50,287 nt of DNA from Duncaniella sp. (GCA_029056055.1 JAIDCC010000069.1:1-50287); one strand, 5' to 3'; positions 27,640 to 37,149 are shown, numbered from the stretch's first letter. Translations and numbers: made by a program. The notes: generated by a model not told the origin, from the sequence alone.

Positions 27640-27671
27640 TTTGGTGGAATTAAAAATATGTAGTAATTTTG
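27640..27671 (+). promoter_or_regulatory. Promoter of SRP RNA
   Basis: TTTG at 27640-27643, 20 bases, then TAATTTTG at 27664-27671. This is a perfect match, placed directly before the SRP RNA 5' end. Confidence 0.8.
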
Positions 27672-27676
27672 CACTC

Positions 27677-27773
27677 GGGTAAGTCCTACACGACATGCTC
27701 CCCACGAACTCCGCCAGGTCTTGATCGAAGCAACGGTAGTGGGTTGTAGCGGTGCGATGTAGTAAGCTTACCC
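27677..27773 (+). ncRNA. ffs: Signal recognition particle RNA, small bacterial type
   Basis: About 97 bases form one long hairpin: GGGTAAG (27677-27683) pairs with CTTACCC (27767-27773), and inner strands around CCCCAC and GTGGG pair as well. The apical part contains CCAGGTC and GAAGCAACGG, the conserved Ffh-binding internal loop. The apical loop sequence differs from the E. coli GGAA tetraloop. Six T (27774-27779) end the RNA. It works with Ffh and FtsY to target membrane proteins. Confidence 0.88.
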
Positions 27774-27779
27774 TTTTTT
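27774..27779 (+). terminator. T-run ending the SRP RNA
   Basis: The closed SRP RNA stem followed by TTTTTT serves as an intrinsic terminator. The HAD gene downstream would then need its own promoter; I see no clear one in 27780-27859. Confidence 0.7.
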
Positions 27780-27859
27780 CGTGCCCGTACGCGAGCTGTG
27801 TTTAACGCCCGCAATAGATAGATATTCACAGACTTACACCCATATTTCCACATAAAATC

Positions 27860-28702
27860 ATGCAGCGATTATACGTTTCAGACATGGACGGCACCCTTCT
27901 CGGGAGCGACAGCCGCGTCTCGGCGCGCAGTGCCGAAGTGCTTTCGCGGGTAGGACGCGAGGGCGCACTCTTCACCGTGGCCACCGCCCGCACACCGGCC
28001 ACCGTGCAGCCGCTTCTCGCCGGAGTCTATTCGAAACTTCCGGCAATCGTAATGACCGGAGCCGCACTCTGGGACCGCACCGCGCAAAGATTTATCGACC
28101 CCGTCACGATGGGCGCACAGCTCGAAAAGGAAACCGTTGACCGCTTTCTCGCGCACGGTGTAAACCCGTTTGTCTACAGATTGGCCGATGCATCGCGTCT
28201 TGAGGTATTTCACAACGGGAAGTTGACGCGCCGCGAAGAAAACTTCTGGCTCGACCGCCGCGACCTGCCGCTGAAACGGTTTGTGTTCGACCGGCCGGAA
28301 GCCTATTCAACGGCGATGGACGACGTGATGCTCATGCTCGGCATAGGCGGGAGCGAACGCATCATGCCGCTGGCCGACGAACTGCGCGGCACCGGGCAGC
28401 TGTCGGTGTCGGCCTACCGCGACCCCGTGCAACCCACGGTGGCCTACATCGAGGTCTTTGCCGCAGGCGTATCGAAACGCGCCGCCGTGGAGCGTCTCGC
28501 AGCCATGACGGGCGCCGAGGCGGTGACGGTCTACGGCGACAATCTCAACGACCTGTCGATGATGGAGGCCGCCACAGACGCCGTGGCCGTGGAAAACGCA
28601 ATGCCCGAGGTGAAACGCGCGGCCTCGCGCATCATCGGGCCAAACACCGCCGACGCAGTGGCGCTCGACGTGGAGCGGCTATTCGAGCACGAGACACGAT
28701 AG
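27860..28702 (+). CDS. HAD-IIB (Cof-type) phosphatase
   Basis: The 280-residue cytosolic protein has HAD motif I as DMDGTLLGSDS (8-18), motif II in VATARTPATV, and motif IV as YGDNLNDLSMME (about 229-240). The cap domain between them is of the Cof/C2B type. Such enzymes remove phosphate from sugar phosphates or cofactors; the substrate cannot be read from sequence. It is convergent with the M16 peptidase gene, with a 24-base overlap of the two coding ends. Confidence 0.92.
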   Translation: MQRLYVSDMDGTLLGSDSRVSARSAEVLSRVGREGALFTVATARTPATVQPLLAGVYSKLPAIVMTGAALWDRTAQRFIDPVTMGAQLEKETVDRFLAHGVNPFVYRLADASRLEVFHNGKLTRREENFWLDRRDLPLKRFVFDRPEAYSTAMDDVMLMLGIGGSERIMPLADELRGTGQLSVSAYRDPVQPTVAYIEVFAAGVSKRAAVERLAAMTGAEAVTVYGDNLNDLSMMEAATDAVAVENAMPEVKRAASRIIGPNTADAVALDVERLFEHETR

Positions 28703-29920
28703 AGACTGAAGCGAAGAGGCCGCCTCGCGCATCATGGCCGGAGTGACCGACTCAAGCTCACGGCGGATTTCGTCGAGGGTGGTGACGCGCCCTTCATAGA
28801 GAGTGGAACGCGCGGCCGAAAGAATGGTCGACTCGGCGGCCGTAGAAGCCATGATAAGCTGCCCCATGTATTGCCGTACAGCACTCGAGACACGGCGCTC
28901 GGTGTAGAACCCGGCGGCAATCTTGTCGATAATGTTTGAGACCCTGCGGCGACACTTGCCGACGTTGGCCTTGTCGCAGCCGAAATAGATGGTGAGCAGT
29001 CCGGTGTCGGAAAGCAGCGTGCGCGAGGCATCGGTCATGTAGACCCAGCCGTTGCGCTCGCGCAGTTCGAGATTGAGGAGAGAGTTCATCGAAGGGCCGC
29101 CGAGTGTGTTGGCAAAGAGGGCCATGACGTGACGCGACGAGTCGTCGAGGCCCCCGATGCGGGCGCCGAGCACCACGTGAGCCTGATTGGAGTCGATGCT
29201 CTTCACCTCATCAAACGCGGGAAGAACCGTCGGGAAACGACGGTCGAGAGGCTCGCCCTCACGGGTGAACGCGCCGAAATAGCTCTCGGCCTTGCGCACC
29301 ACCTTGTCGGCGCCGAGAGGTCCCGAATAGAACACCACCATACGCGACGGCACATAGTGACGTTCGAGCCATCGGCAGCAGTCGGCACCCGTCAGACGCG
29401 ACACGCTTTCCGAAGAGCCGAGAATGTTATGGGCAAGCGGCGAGCCGGCATAGACCAATTCGTCGAAATCGTCGAACACAGCCTCCGAGGGCGTGTCGAG
29501 GTAGGAGTCAATCTCCTCAAGCACCACTCCCCTTTCGCGCTCCACTTCGTCGGTGGGGAATGAGGAATTGACCACGAGGTCGGAAATCAAATCGAAAGCA
29601 CGGTCGAGGTGTCCGGCCGGAAACGAGGTGTAGACCACCGTCTCCTCCTTGGTGGTATAGGCGTTGAGCTCGCCGCCGATTACCTCCATGCGGTTGAGCA
29701 CGTGCCACGCACTGCGGCGCGGCGTGCCTTTAAACAATGTATGTTCTACGAAATGCGCCAGCCCCTCCTCGCCGGGGCGTTCGTCGCGTGAGCCGGCCAT
29801 CACTATCACGCCACAATGCTCGGCGATAGCATCGGGACGGCAGGTGGCCACGAGGCGCATTCCGTTTGACAGGGTGGCATATTCATACTCAGTATGTCTG
29901 AGAGAGGTATTTCGGGTCAT
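28679..29920 (-). CDS. M16 family zinc metallopeptidase
   Basis: The 413-residue protein has the inverted zinc motif HFVEH at 56-60 and the downstream glutamate in ERERGVVLEEIDSYLD (about 128-143). This is the one-domain-pair, processing-peptidase-like form (YmxG/PqqL type) in which two chains normally assemble. No signal peptide is visible, so it is probably cytoplasmic. Substrates are unknown. Element B2 lies ten bases upstream of the start codon and covers any promoter region. Confidence 0.92.
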   Translation of the reverse strand: MTRNTSLRHTEYEYATLSNGMRLVATCRPDAIAEHCGVIVMAGSRDERPGEEGLAHFVEHTLFKGTPRRSAWHVLNRMEVIGGELNAYTTKEETVVYTSFPAGHLDRAFDLISDLVVNSSFPTDEVERERGVVLEEIDSYLDTPSEAVFDDFDELVYAGSPLAHNILGSSESVSRLTGADCCRWLERHYVPSRMVVFYSGPLGADKVVRKAESYFGAFTREGEPLDRRFPTVLPAFDEVKSIDSNQAHVVLGARIGGLDDSSRHVMALFANTLGGPSMNSLLNLELRERNGWVYMTDASRTLLSDTGLLTIYFGCDKANVGKCRRRVSNIIDKIAAGFYTERRVSSAVRQYMGQLIMASTAAESTILSAARSTLYEGRVTTLDEIRRELESVTPAMMREAASSLQSLSCLVLE

Positions 29921-29929
29921 TTTCGGGGC

Positions 29930-30135
29930 GAAGTTATTTAAACTTTTTTACGGTGAAAAATAATTCATTAAGGTAGAAGTTGGATAACGACCTCTTTTCG
30001 GGTCTTTCATCATCTTTTTGGCTGATTTTTCGCCTCTCATCGGTCGTGTAGCTCGCTACACTCCCTCTTCGATGCGAAAAAATCATCTCAAAAATCTGAT
30101 AAAATCTCCGAAAAGAAAAAAGTTTAAACAACTTC
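29930..30135 (+). repeat. Intergenic inverted-repeat element, copy B2
   Basis: This 206-bp element begins GAAGTTATTTAAAC and ends GTTTAAACAACTTC. It is the inverted counterpart of 13890-14096. The central hairpin is GTGTAGC (30046-30052), loop TC, GCTACAC (30055-30061). Compared with the 13963 copy, the second stem pair has changed from C-G to T-A on both sides. The flank AATCATCTCAAAAAT is shared with the 16531 copy. No ORF is present. It lies between the divergent M16 peptidase gene and the CHASE2 operon promoter. Confidence 0.85.
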
Positions 30136-30222
30136 GATATGTAAATTTGGATGCAAATTTACGCTTTTAGCTTGACTTTTCCAACCGCCCGCTCTGACAA
30201 TCGAAAAAATTCGTTATGCGGA

Positions 30223-30254
30223 TTTGGTTAATATGCTGAAAATTACTAACTTTG
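30223..30254 (+). promoter_or_regulatory. Promoter of the CHASE2-caspase operon
   Basis: TTTG at 30223-30226, 20 bases, then TAACTTTG at 30247-30254. This is a perfect match. Transcription would begin near 30261, leaving about 19 bases to the ATG at 30280, which supports 30280 as the original start of the first gene. Confidence 0.8.
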
Positions 30255-30279
30255 CGGCAATCAATCACGTCTCAATACC

Positions 30280-31510
30280 ATGACGAAAAGCAAACATATT
30301 GACAATCAACTAATTACCCCCCCCCAATGAGCCACCGAAGCCTTCGCTGAAGGAGCGTCTTCGCGCGGCTGTGCCCGAGGCGGTATGGGTGACCTGTCTT
30401 GCTTTTCTGCTTTCGCTGCTCTTCTCGCAGCCCCTGTCATTTTCGGCAGCCACGATTCTACAGTCGAAAGACAAGGGAGACTTCAACATGACCGATTTCT
30501 ATTGCACGGCAGCCGATTCGCGACCCGTGAGGGCGCTCGACCCCGACATCGTGATAGTAGACATCGCCGACACCGACCGCGACGACGTCGCCGACGTGAT
30601 ACGCCTGCTAAGCTACATGAACCCGGCAGTCGTGGGGCTTGACGTCACTTTCGCCGAACCTCGCGAAAACGACGAATCGCTTCTCGATGCTATCAGCGCG
30701 TGTCAGAACGTCGTAATGGCCGGGGGCGTGAGCCGCACATCCGACTCGCCCGAACGTTTCACACTCGACGACACCACCTATTTCTATAAGGCCTTGGCCC
30801 CCGAGGCCCGTCTCGGCGTTGTCAATTTCCCCACATCGCGCAGCGGCAAAACCATCCGCTCGTTCCGACCCACATTCATCACCGAATATTCCGACACGCT
30901 TGAATCGTTTGCAACCGCGGTGACAGCACTCTACCGGGGAGAGAAAGCCGCGGCTATGACCTCCGAAAGCAATCTGCGCATCGACTTTCCGAGCCGCCGC
31001 TTCACCATAGTGCCGTGGCATGAAGTGGCCGACCGACCCGAGAAAATCGAAGGGCGCATCGTGCTCGTCGGAGCGATAGGAGAAGCGACCGACTTACACC
31101 CCACTCCAATCGGTCAGGAGACCGACGGCGTGCTGATTCACGCCTATGCCGCAAGCACCCTGCTGCGCGGCGAACACTACACAGAAACCGGGAGACCTTT
31201 CACCATGACGGTGGCATTCCTGCTTAGTCTGCTGCTCTGCGTGCTCATGCTGACCTATTCGAGTCCGGCGCGAGGCATGTGGCTGCGCGTGTTGCAGATT
31301 GGAGTGCTTTACATCCTGATACGCATAGGCTATTACCTCTACGTCGACCACAGGTTTGTCATCGACATATCCTATCCTCTGCTCATGCTGACCTTCTGCT
31401 TCTTTGCCCTCGACATCTGGGCGGGATTGAAACACTACGGCAAGAGCGCGGCGACATTCATCAGAAACAAATCACGACAAACGACTAACCTTAAACAACA
31501 ACCTTCCTGA
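30280..31510 (+). CDS. CHASE2 membrane protein, frame broken at a C run
   Basis: The promoter and the ATG at 30280 define the expected start, but that frame ends at a TGA at 30328 just past nine C (30317-30325). From there a second frame runs to 31510. With eight C the two join into one protein (MTKSKHIDNQLITPP then NEPPKPSLKERLRAAVP). As it stands, only a GTG at 30371 could start the rest, giving 379 residues. The protein has an N-terminal membrane segment, a periplasmic CHASE2 sensor domain (IVIVDIADTDRDDVADV, VVGLDVTFAEP, GRIVLVGAIGEATD) and three C-terminal membrane segments. No kinase or cyclase domain follows. It is the first of seven genes. Confidence 0.85.
30317..30325 (+). repeat. 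Run of nine C in the CHASE2 reading frame
   Basis: This mononucleotide run lies 37 bases inside the expected coding region. Nine C puts the ATG frame out of register; eight or eleven would restore it. It is therefore a candidate phase-variable tract, a fixed mutation or a sequencing error. Confidence 0.8.
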
Positions 31511-31511
31511 A

Positions 31512-32357
31512 ATGTCAAGACTTATTGCCTTAATCACAGTGCTTTTGCTTAGCCTGACGGCTGTACGGGCCGAACTGACCGTTGAGAGTATGAAGGGAGC
31601 AGTGACACGACTCGAATCGGGACGAGCAGTGCCGCTAAAGACAGGCGCACGTCTCTCGGCCTCCGACATTCTCATGATACCCGCAGGCGCGAGCGTCGAC
31701 ATCCACGACAACAACGCGAAGAAACCTGTGACCTACACATGCACCACAACGGGAGAGAACAGCGTTTCGAAACTCATAGCCGACGCGCTCCGCGCCGCAA
31801 AGTCGAACGGCCGTGCCATCCACGAACACATCCGCGTCACGAAAGCCGACGACAACGACGGCGTGGTGTTCGTGGAAAAAGGCAAAGTGACCCGTTCGCT
31901 CCACATCTACGACCCCGCGGCCTTCAATCTCAAGATGGACGCCGACCGTCTCAGCAAGAAACTCTATGCTCTGCTGCCCGACCCGGAAGCCCTCGCGTCG
32001 CTCCAACCCGACGCGGAAGTGCTGTCGCTCCATTCCGACGACGGAGCGCTGAGCTTCATGGTGGAGAACACCCTCGACTCGCCGGTCTACTTCAACGTGT
32101 TCAAGATTTCTGGCATCGACGGCTCCGTATCGATATCGGAACTGGGACAACCCGTGGGTTGCTACGCCATCCTCCCCTCGCAATTTCTGGCCCGCGAGCA
32201 GACGCAAGGGCTCAATGCCGAGGAGGTGCACATCCTGATTATGACCGACTTTTATTTCGACATAGACGAAGTGCTCGGAGGCCTCAACAAACTCATCGAG
32301 ACCAAAGCACCCGCCGAAGGCGCCGACTCCACCCGTCTCTACATACTTCCGCTCTAA
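31512..32357 (+). CDS. Exported FecR/DUF4384-like protein of the caspase operon
   Basis: The 281-residue protein has a signal peptide (cleaved after VRA) and starts one base after the CHASE2 stop. Residues about 22-75 (ESMKGAVTRLESGRAVPLKTG, SASDILMIPAGASVDI) resemble the FecR-type beta domain. The C-terminal half (LSFMVENTLDSPVYFNVFKI) has the feel of DUF4384, a domain often linked with bacterial caspases. Both matches are by eye and uncertain. It is likely periplasmic. FecR-like and CHASE2 proteins are frequent neighbours in other bacteria, which fits this operon. Confidence 0.75.
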   Translation: MSRLIALITVLLLSLTAVRAELTVESMKGAVTRLESGRAVPLKTGARLSASDILMIPAGASVDIHDNNAKKPVTYTCTTTGENSVSKLIADALRAAKSNGRAIHEHIRVTKADDNDGVVFVEKGKVTRSLHIYDPAAFNLKMDADRLSKKLYALLPDPEALASLQPDAEVLSLHSDDGALSFMVENTLDSPVYFNVFKISGIDGSVSISELGQPVGCYAILPSQFLAREQTQGLNAEEVHILIMTDFYFDIDEVLGGLNKLIETKAPAEGADSTRLYILPL

Positions 32358-32394
32358 CCGCAGCTACCGACCCAACACCCATATCAAGCATCAC

Positions 32395-34503
32395 ATGAAA
32401 GCATTCACACGAAATCAGATAGTAGCTTTATCTCTGACTCTTGCCCTGACAGCGTCAGGCGTGAGCGCCTCCGGCACCGAGGAAGGTGCCGGAGACTTTT
32501 CCGCGCCCGATTTACATTTCCTAATGGAAGAGACCCCTCTCGGGCTGTCGACCTTCTCAATGACAGCCTACCCCTACTCGCTTAAAAACGTCTACAACAT
32601 GCGCGGCCTCCCCATGGCCCTGACCGGCGACACGGTGAAAAGTGTTGCCATCAACCCCACAGGCATTAACTTTGCCGTGGTCACCTCCGACAAGAAAGGA
32701 CGCCGCAACATGAAAGTGTATTCAAACACCGAGCAGGACGCCGTGAAGCACAAGCTTGACACCAAGCGCTTCGGCCAACCCCGCGCTGTCGCCTACACAC
32801 CCGACGCCTTGAACATAGTCGTGGCCACCGATACAGCTGTGCTGATGTTTGACGCGCGCAAGTTCAACCTCACAGGCTCGATGCCACTCATTCATCCGGC
32901 CGACAAGATTGCGCTCAGCGGCAACGGCTATCACCTTGCTACGGTCTCGGGGCCGCTCGTGACGGTCTACAACTTCGAAGACAAGAAGGTGCGTCACAAA
33001 TGGAACTTCGAGACCGGAGTGAACGACATCATCTTCTCTGACGACGACTCGGAATTTGCCGTGCTCACCGACGACGGGCAGGCCAACATCTACGACACCC
33101 GCACGTTCATTGTCAAGAACACCGTCGAAAACATCGGCGAAGCCCTCAGCGGCAGCTACAATTTCGACGGCAAGTATATGGTAGTGGCGCAGTCGCCCAC
33201 GAGTATCGCCATAGTCAACCTTCTCGTGCCCGACTCGGCACGTCAGACCATCAACGTCCCCTCGGGCATGGTGAGCGACGTAGAGTTCATCCCAGACTCC
33301 AAACGTAACACGCTCCTTGTCTACAACACCGAGAAAGCTGTAGACGTAAGACGAATGAAAAGTCTCGAACCGTTCTACAACCGTCTGGTTGACGACGAGG
33401 TAAACAAACTCATGAACGAGTGGCTCAAGATGATGCCCGGCGAGAGTCTCGAAGAATATCACAACCGTGTCAACGACGAGACACGCGCCCGTCAGCGCCG
33501 TCAGTTTGAGGACGAAGTGGCCACGCGCCTCGCCCCCGACATGGTGGCCATGGCACAGGTGTCGCTCGGACAGTATGACGACCGTCACGGCCTGCTCGAA
33601 GTGAGCTTCTCCAACATGCCCTCCATCTATCTGCCCGTCGCGGCCGACGAGGTAGGGGCATTCTCAAGCGCCGACAACCTGCAATTCTCGAACGCACGCT
33701 ATGCGGTAGACGCCCTCGACCGCTTCGAAATGATTTATGCCGAGGTGCTCAACTCGGCCGACGGCAAGACCTACATCTACAACAACATCGACCGTGCGGA
33801 ACTCAACTTCATGCAGGCCGACGAAGAGGAAGAGGTGTCGCTCGCCCTCATCGAGCAGCAGATGATGGAAGAGATAAAACTGCGCGAGCTTCAGGAGAAG
33901 ATTGTAGAAGAGGCCAAGAGCCGCGACATCATCTCAGACCACACCAATATCACCGTAGCCACGGAAGTCGTGCCCGACTATGACGCCGACGGACGACGCA
34001 TCTTCAACTACAAGGTGAGCTACACCTACGAAGTAGACCCAGGCTATACGGCGCGCGAAGACTTCGGCCCCGGCAAGTATCTCATCAGTCAGTCGGGCGC
34101 GGCCTCGTCGATGCTCGAAATTGTCAAGAAGTCGCTCGAAGGCGAACTGGCGCGCTATCTCAAGGAAGGCAAGAAAGCCAACGTGCGCATCTCGGGCACA
34201 GCCGATTCGAGCCCAATCGTGGGACGCATCATATATGACGGCACCTACGGAGCGTTTGAAGACGAACCTGTCTACAACAACGGAGAGATGTCTACCGTGA
34301 CCGTAGCGCCAAAAGGCCGAATTACCCAAAACGAGCAACTCGCATTCCTGCGCGCACAGGGCGTGAAAAAGTATCTCGAGGACAACGTGGCCGAGCTCAA
34401 CGACATGAAGACCTCCTATCGCATCGACATCAACGTGGCCGAAGGCAAAGGAAGCCAGTTCCGCCGAATCACCACGGAAATCACCTTTGTCGACGCGCTT
34501 TAA
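32395..34503 (+). CDS. Exported beta-propeller protein with OmpA-like end
   Basis: The 702-residue protein has a signal peptide (cleaved near VSASG). Residues about 75-335 contain WD40-like propeller repeats (VKSVAINPTGINFAVVTSD, GVNDIIFSDDDSEFAVLTDD, SGSYNFDGKYMVVAQ). Residues 343-460 form a module that is also found in the caspase protein (WLKMMPGESLEEYHNRVND ... GKTYIYNN). A charged coiled coil (about 480-520) follows. The last 140 residues look like a divergent OmpA-type peptidoglycan-binding domain (VRISGTADSSP, QNEQLAFLRAQGVKKYLED). It could anchor the system to the cell wall. Confidence 0.78.
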   Translation: MKAFTRNQIVALSLTLALTASGVSASGTEEGAGDFSAPDLHFLMEETPLGLSTFSMTAYPYSLKNVYNMRGLPMALTGDTVKSVAINPTGINFAVVTSDKKGRRNMKVYSNTEQDAVKHKLDTKRFGQPRAVAYTPDALNIVVATDTAVLMFDARKFNLTGSMPLIHPADKIALSGNGYHLATVSGPLVTVYNFEDKKVRHKWNFETGVNDIIFSDDDSEFAVLTDDGQANIYDTRTFIVKNTVENIGEALSGSYNFDGKYMVVAQSPTSIAIVNLLVPDSARQTINVPSGMVSDVEFIPDSKRNTLLVYNTEKAVDVRRMKSLEPFYNRLVDDEVNKLMNEWLKMMPGESLEEYHNRVNDETRARQRRQFEDEVATRLAPDMVAMAQVSLGQYDDRHGLLEVSFSNMPSIYLPVAADEVGAFSSADNLQFSNARYAVDALDRFEMIYAEVLNSADGKTYIYNNIDRAELNFMQADEEEEVSLALIEQQMMEEIKLRELQEKIVEEAKSRDIISDHTNITVATEVVPDYDADGRRIFNYKVSYTYEVDPGYTAREDFGPGKYLISQSGAASSMLEIVKKSLEGELARYLKEGKKANVRISGTADSSPIVGRIIYDGTYGAFEDEPVYNNGEMSTVTVAPKGRITQNEQLAFLRAQGVKKYLEDNVAELNDMKTSYRIDINVAEGKGSQFRRITTEITFVDAL

Positions 34504-34524
34504 CACTCAATAGACTTTTAACAA

Positions 34525-37149
34525 ATGACATTCAGACCCTCATTCTTTCTGCCCCTGAGCGGAGTGCTCGCGGCAGCTTCGGTGACGGCGTCCGTCATGG
34601 CCGACACAGATGCGAGGAATATCGCCGCCCCGGAAGCGTCAGCGGTGGAAATCACTGTGACCGACGCCGACAGTGCAGCTATCATCTCACCCGACTCGCT
34701 CGCCGCGCTTGCCACCGAAGGGTTCAAAGCCTACCGCAACAGGAAATTTGACGGTGAAGACCCGGCGACCCTCTACCCCGCCCTGCGCGACCTCTACTCG
34801 CAGACCGTCGAGGCGCTTGCCCTGCAACCCGCCTCCTCGGCCGGGCTGCTGCATTGCCGCGACATCCTTCGCCAGATTAATCCCGACCTGCTGAAAGGAG
34901 CCTTCTACTATTCGTCGCGCGAGGATATGCCCTCGATGAACGCATTTGCCCGCGCCTACCTCGACACGCAGCTCAACCCCGCACTTAAGGATGAAAACTG
35001 GCAGCGCGACCCTGAGGTGTTTCCGACAATCTGCTACGTGGCCGCCTCGTCGGCCTACAACGCACGCGAGTGGGAGAAAGCCATCGACTACTTCCGTCTC
35101 TACCTTTCGAGCGGTGCCGACTCGCGCCGTGAACAGGTGTATGCCTTCATGGGCACGGCCTGTCTCGAAGCCAAAAACTATCCCGTGGCGATAGCGGTGA
35201 TGCGCGAGGCCATAAAACAGTATCCGCAAAACGAGCAACTGCCCCTCATCGGCATCCAAGCCTGCGTCGACGGCGGTCACGGCCAGTTTCTTCAGGAATT
35301 TCTCACTCCCGCACTGGCCATGAAACCCAACGACACACGTCTGCTCACCCTTCAGGCCAATCTCTACGAAGACCTCAACGATTACCGCTCGGCTCTCAAC
35401 ATCTACAACAGCATCGACGAGCTGACACCGGGCAAACTGAGTGTGGCCAAGCATCAGGGCATGGACTACTACAACATGGCGGTGACATCGTTTAACAAAG
35501 CGGTCAATACCTCGGACGACAAAGAGGCGAAGCGTCTGCGCCGTCAGGCACGCAACTACTTCGACGCCGCTTCGCTGAAATTTCGCTCCGTGCTTGAAAC
35601 CGACCCCACATCGGTGAAATACCTGCGCGCCCTCGGCATCTGCTATCTCTGCCTCGAAGACCAGTCGTCGTTTGCCGAAATCAACGAGCGACTGTCGGCC
35701 ATGGGCGAAGACCCGCTGAAAGACGTATTCATGCCGCCGATTATCGCAGCGGCCGAGGGTGGCACGAAGCACTTCCACACCTCCGGCCTGGGCGATGACA
35801 ACGTCAGTGTCGACGCCCCGCTCTACAATGATTTCGCCACTAATTTCATCACCGAGCGTCTTGAGACGTGGGTGAAACGAGGCGAATTCGAGCCTGACGA
35901 TAAATATGAAAACCGCGTCAACCTGACAACGGTGAAACAGGAAGCCGACCGTCTGCGCCGCGAAGCCGCCGAAGAGTACATGTCGACCTACGGCAGCAAC
36001 CTCCGCCTCTCGTCGCTCAACCTTTTGCCCTACGACCCCAACAATCAGGTGTTCAAAATCGAGTCGAACTACGGCCCGATACTCGTACCGGTGCCTCTGA
36101 AAAACAACGAAGCCGAGACATTCAAATCGGTATTCGAAGGCATCGACATACGGTCGCCCCGCTACTACATCGACAGCGAGGGCATCAAGGTGGCCTCGGT
36201 GACACTCATCACCCCCGGCGGCAAAGCCTACACCTATGACAACGGCAAGGAGCTGAGCTATGCGAGCGTGCCCGACGTCTATATCGACTACAACACAATC
36301 CTCAACACCCCCAAAGACAAACAGGTCAAAAGTCAGACGGCAGCACGCACGCAGCTCAAAAGCGACGTAGACCGCAACGTGCCCGAAGCCGACCGCAAAA
36401 TGCAAAACCGCCTCGCGCTCGTCATTGCCTGCGAAGACTATGCCAACGCCTCTGACGTGGCTTCGGCTATCAACGACGGCGAGGGCATAGCCGACTACTT
36501 CAACAAAACGCTCGGAATCCCGGAAAACAACATCATTCACCTGCCAAACGCGACACTCGGCCAACTGCTCGGGGCGATGAACCGCCTGCGCAACCGCTCG
36601 GAAGACCTTAACGGCGAGGCCGAGGTGTTCGTCTACTACGCCGGCCACGGCATACCCGACGAACACTCGAAAGATGCCTACCTGCTGCCCGTCGACGGAA
36701 ACGCCACTGCACCCGAGACCTGCTTCAAGCTGTCGCGGCTCTACGACGAACTCGGGTCGATGAACGCACGCGACGTGGTGGTGCTTCTCGACGCATGTTT
36801 CAGCGGAGCGCAGCGTGCGGTGTCGGGCGAACAGATTGTCAAGGCCCGCGGCGTGTCAATCAAACCCAAAGAATCTGCGCCGAAAGGCAACATGATGGTG
36901 CTCAGCGCGGCCTCGGGCGACGAAACGGCCATGCCTTACCCCGGCATGAACCACGGTCTGTTCACCTACTATGTACTGAAACACCTCCAGGAGACCAAGG
37001 GCAACACGACACCCCACCGTCTGGCCGACTACGTCATCAAAGAAGTCAAGACCCAAAGCAACGCCGTCAACGCCAAGACGCAGACCCCGACCGTAAGTCT
37101 GTCGGGCGAAATGGCGCAGCGATGGGACACACTTAAATTCCGCCCGTAA
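34525..37149 (+). CDS. Exported TPR-caspase (peptidase C14) protein
   Basis: The 874-residue protein begins with a hydrophobic signal segment (residues about 8-26). Residues about 140-400 contain tetratricopeptide-like helices (WEKAIDYFRLYLSSGAD, YPVAIAVMREAIKQYP, YRSALNIYNSIDELTPG). Residues 449-575 carry the module shared with the propeller protein (WVKRGEFEPDDKYENRVN). The caspase domain runs from about 627 to the end, with catalytic H708 in VYYAGHGIP and C758 in LLDACFSGAQR. Both residues are intact, so it should be an active cysteine protease in the periplasm or cell surface, an unusual place for a caspase. Its stop overlaps the next start (TAATG). Confidence 0.92.
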   Translation: MTFRPSFFLPLSGVLAAASVTASVMADTDARNIAAPEASAVEITVTDADSAAIISPDSLAALATEGFKAYRNRKFDGEDPATLYPALRDLYSQTVEALALQPASSAGLLHCRDILRQINPDLLKGAFYYSSREDMPSMNAFARAYLDTQLNPALKDENWQRDPEVFPTICYVAASSAYNAREWEKAIDYFRLYLSSGADSRREQVYAFMGTACLEAKNYPVAIAVMREAIKQYPQNEQLPLIGIQACVDGGHGQFLQEFLTPALAMKPNDTRLLTLQANLYEDLNDYRSALNIYNSIDELTPGKLSVAKHQGMDYYNMAVTSFNKAVNTSDDKEAKRLRRQARNYFDAASLKFRSVLETDPTSVKYLRALGICYLCLEDQSSFAEINERLSAMGEDPLKDVFMPPIIAAAEGGTKHFHTSGLGDDNVSVDAPLYNDFATNFITERLETWVKRGEFEPDDKYENRVNLTTVKQEADRLRREAAEEYMSTYGSNLRLSSLNLLPYDPNNQVFKIESNYGPILVPVPLKNNEAETFKSVFEGIDIRSPRYYIDSEGIKVASVTLITPGGKAYTYDNGKELSYASVPDVYIDYNTILNTPKDKQVKSQTAARTQLKSDVDRNVPEADRKMQNRLALVIACEDYANASDVASAINDGEGIADYFNKTLGIPENNIIHLPNATLGQLLGAMNRLRNRSEDLNGEAEVFVYYAGHGIPDEHSKDAYLLPVDGNATAPETCFKLSRLYDELGSMNARDVVVLLDACFSGAQRAVSGEQIVKARGVSIKPKESAPKGNMMVLSAASGDETAMPYPGMNHGLFTYYVLKHLQETKGNTTPHRLADYVIKEVKTQSNAVNAKTQTPTVSLSGEMAQRWDTLKFRP

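Noticed and set aside
30327-30350. ATG after the C run as start of the CHASE2 protein
   Set aside because: This ATG is in a different frame and meets a TGA after seven codons.
34687-36666. Long open frame of 659 codons on the minus strand opposite the caspase gene
   Set aside because: Antisense shadow with biased composition and no domain; the sense frame has a signal peptide, TPR units and an intact caspase domain.
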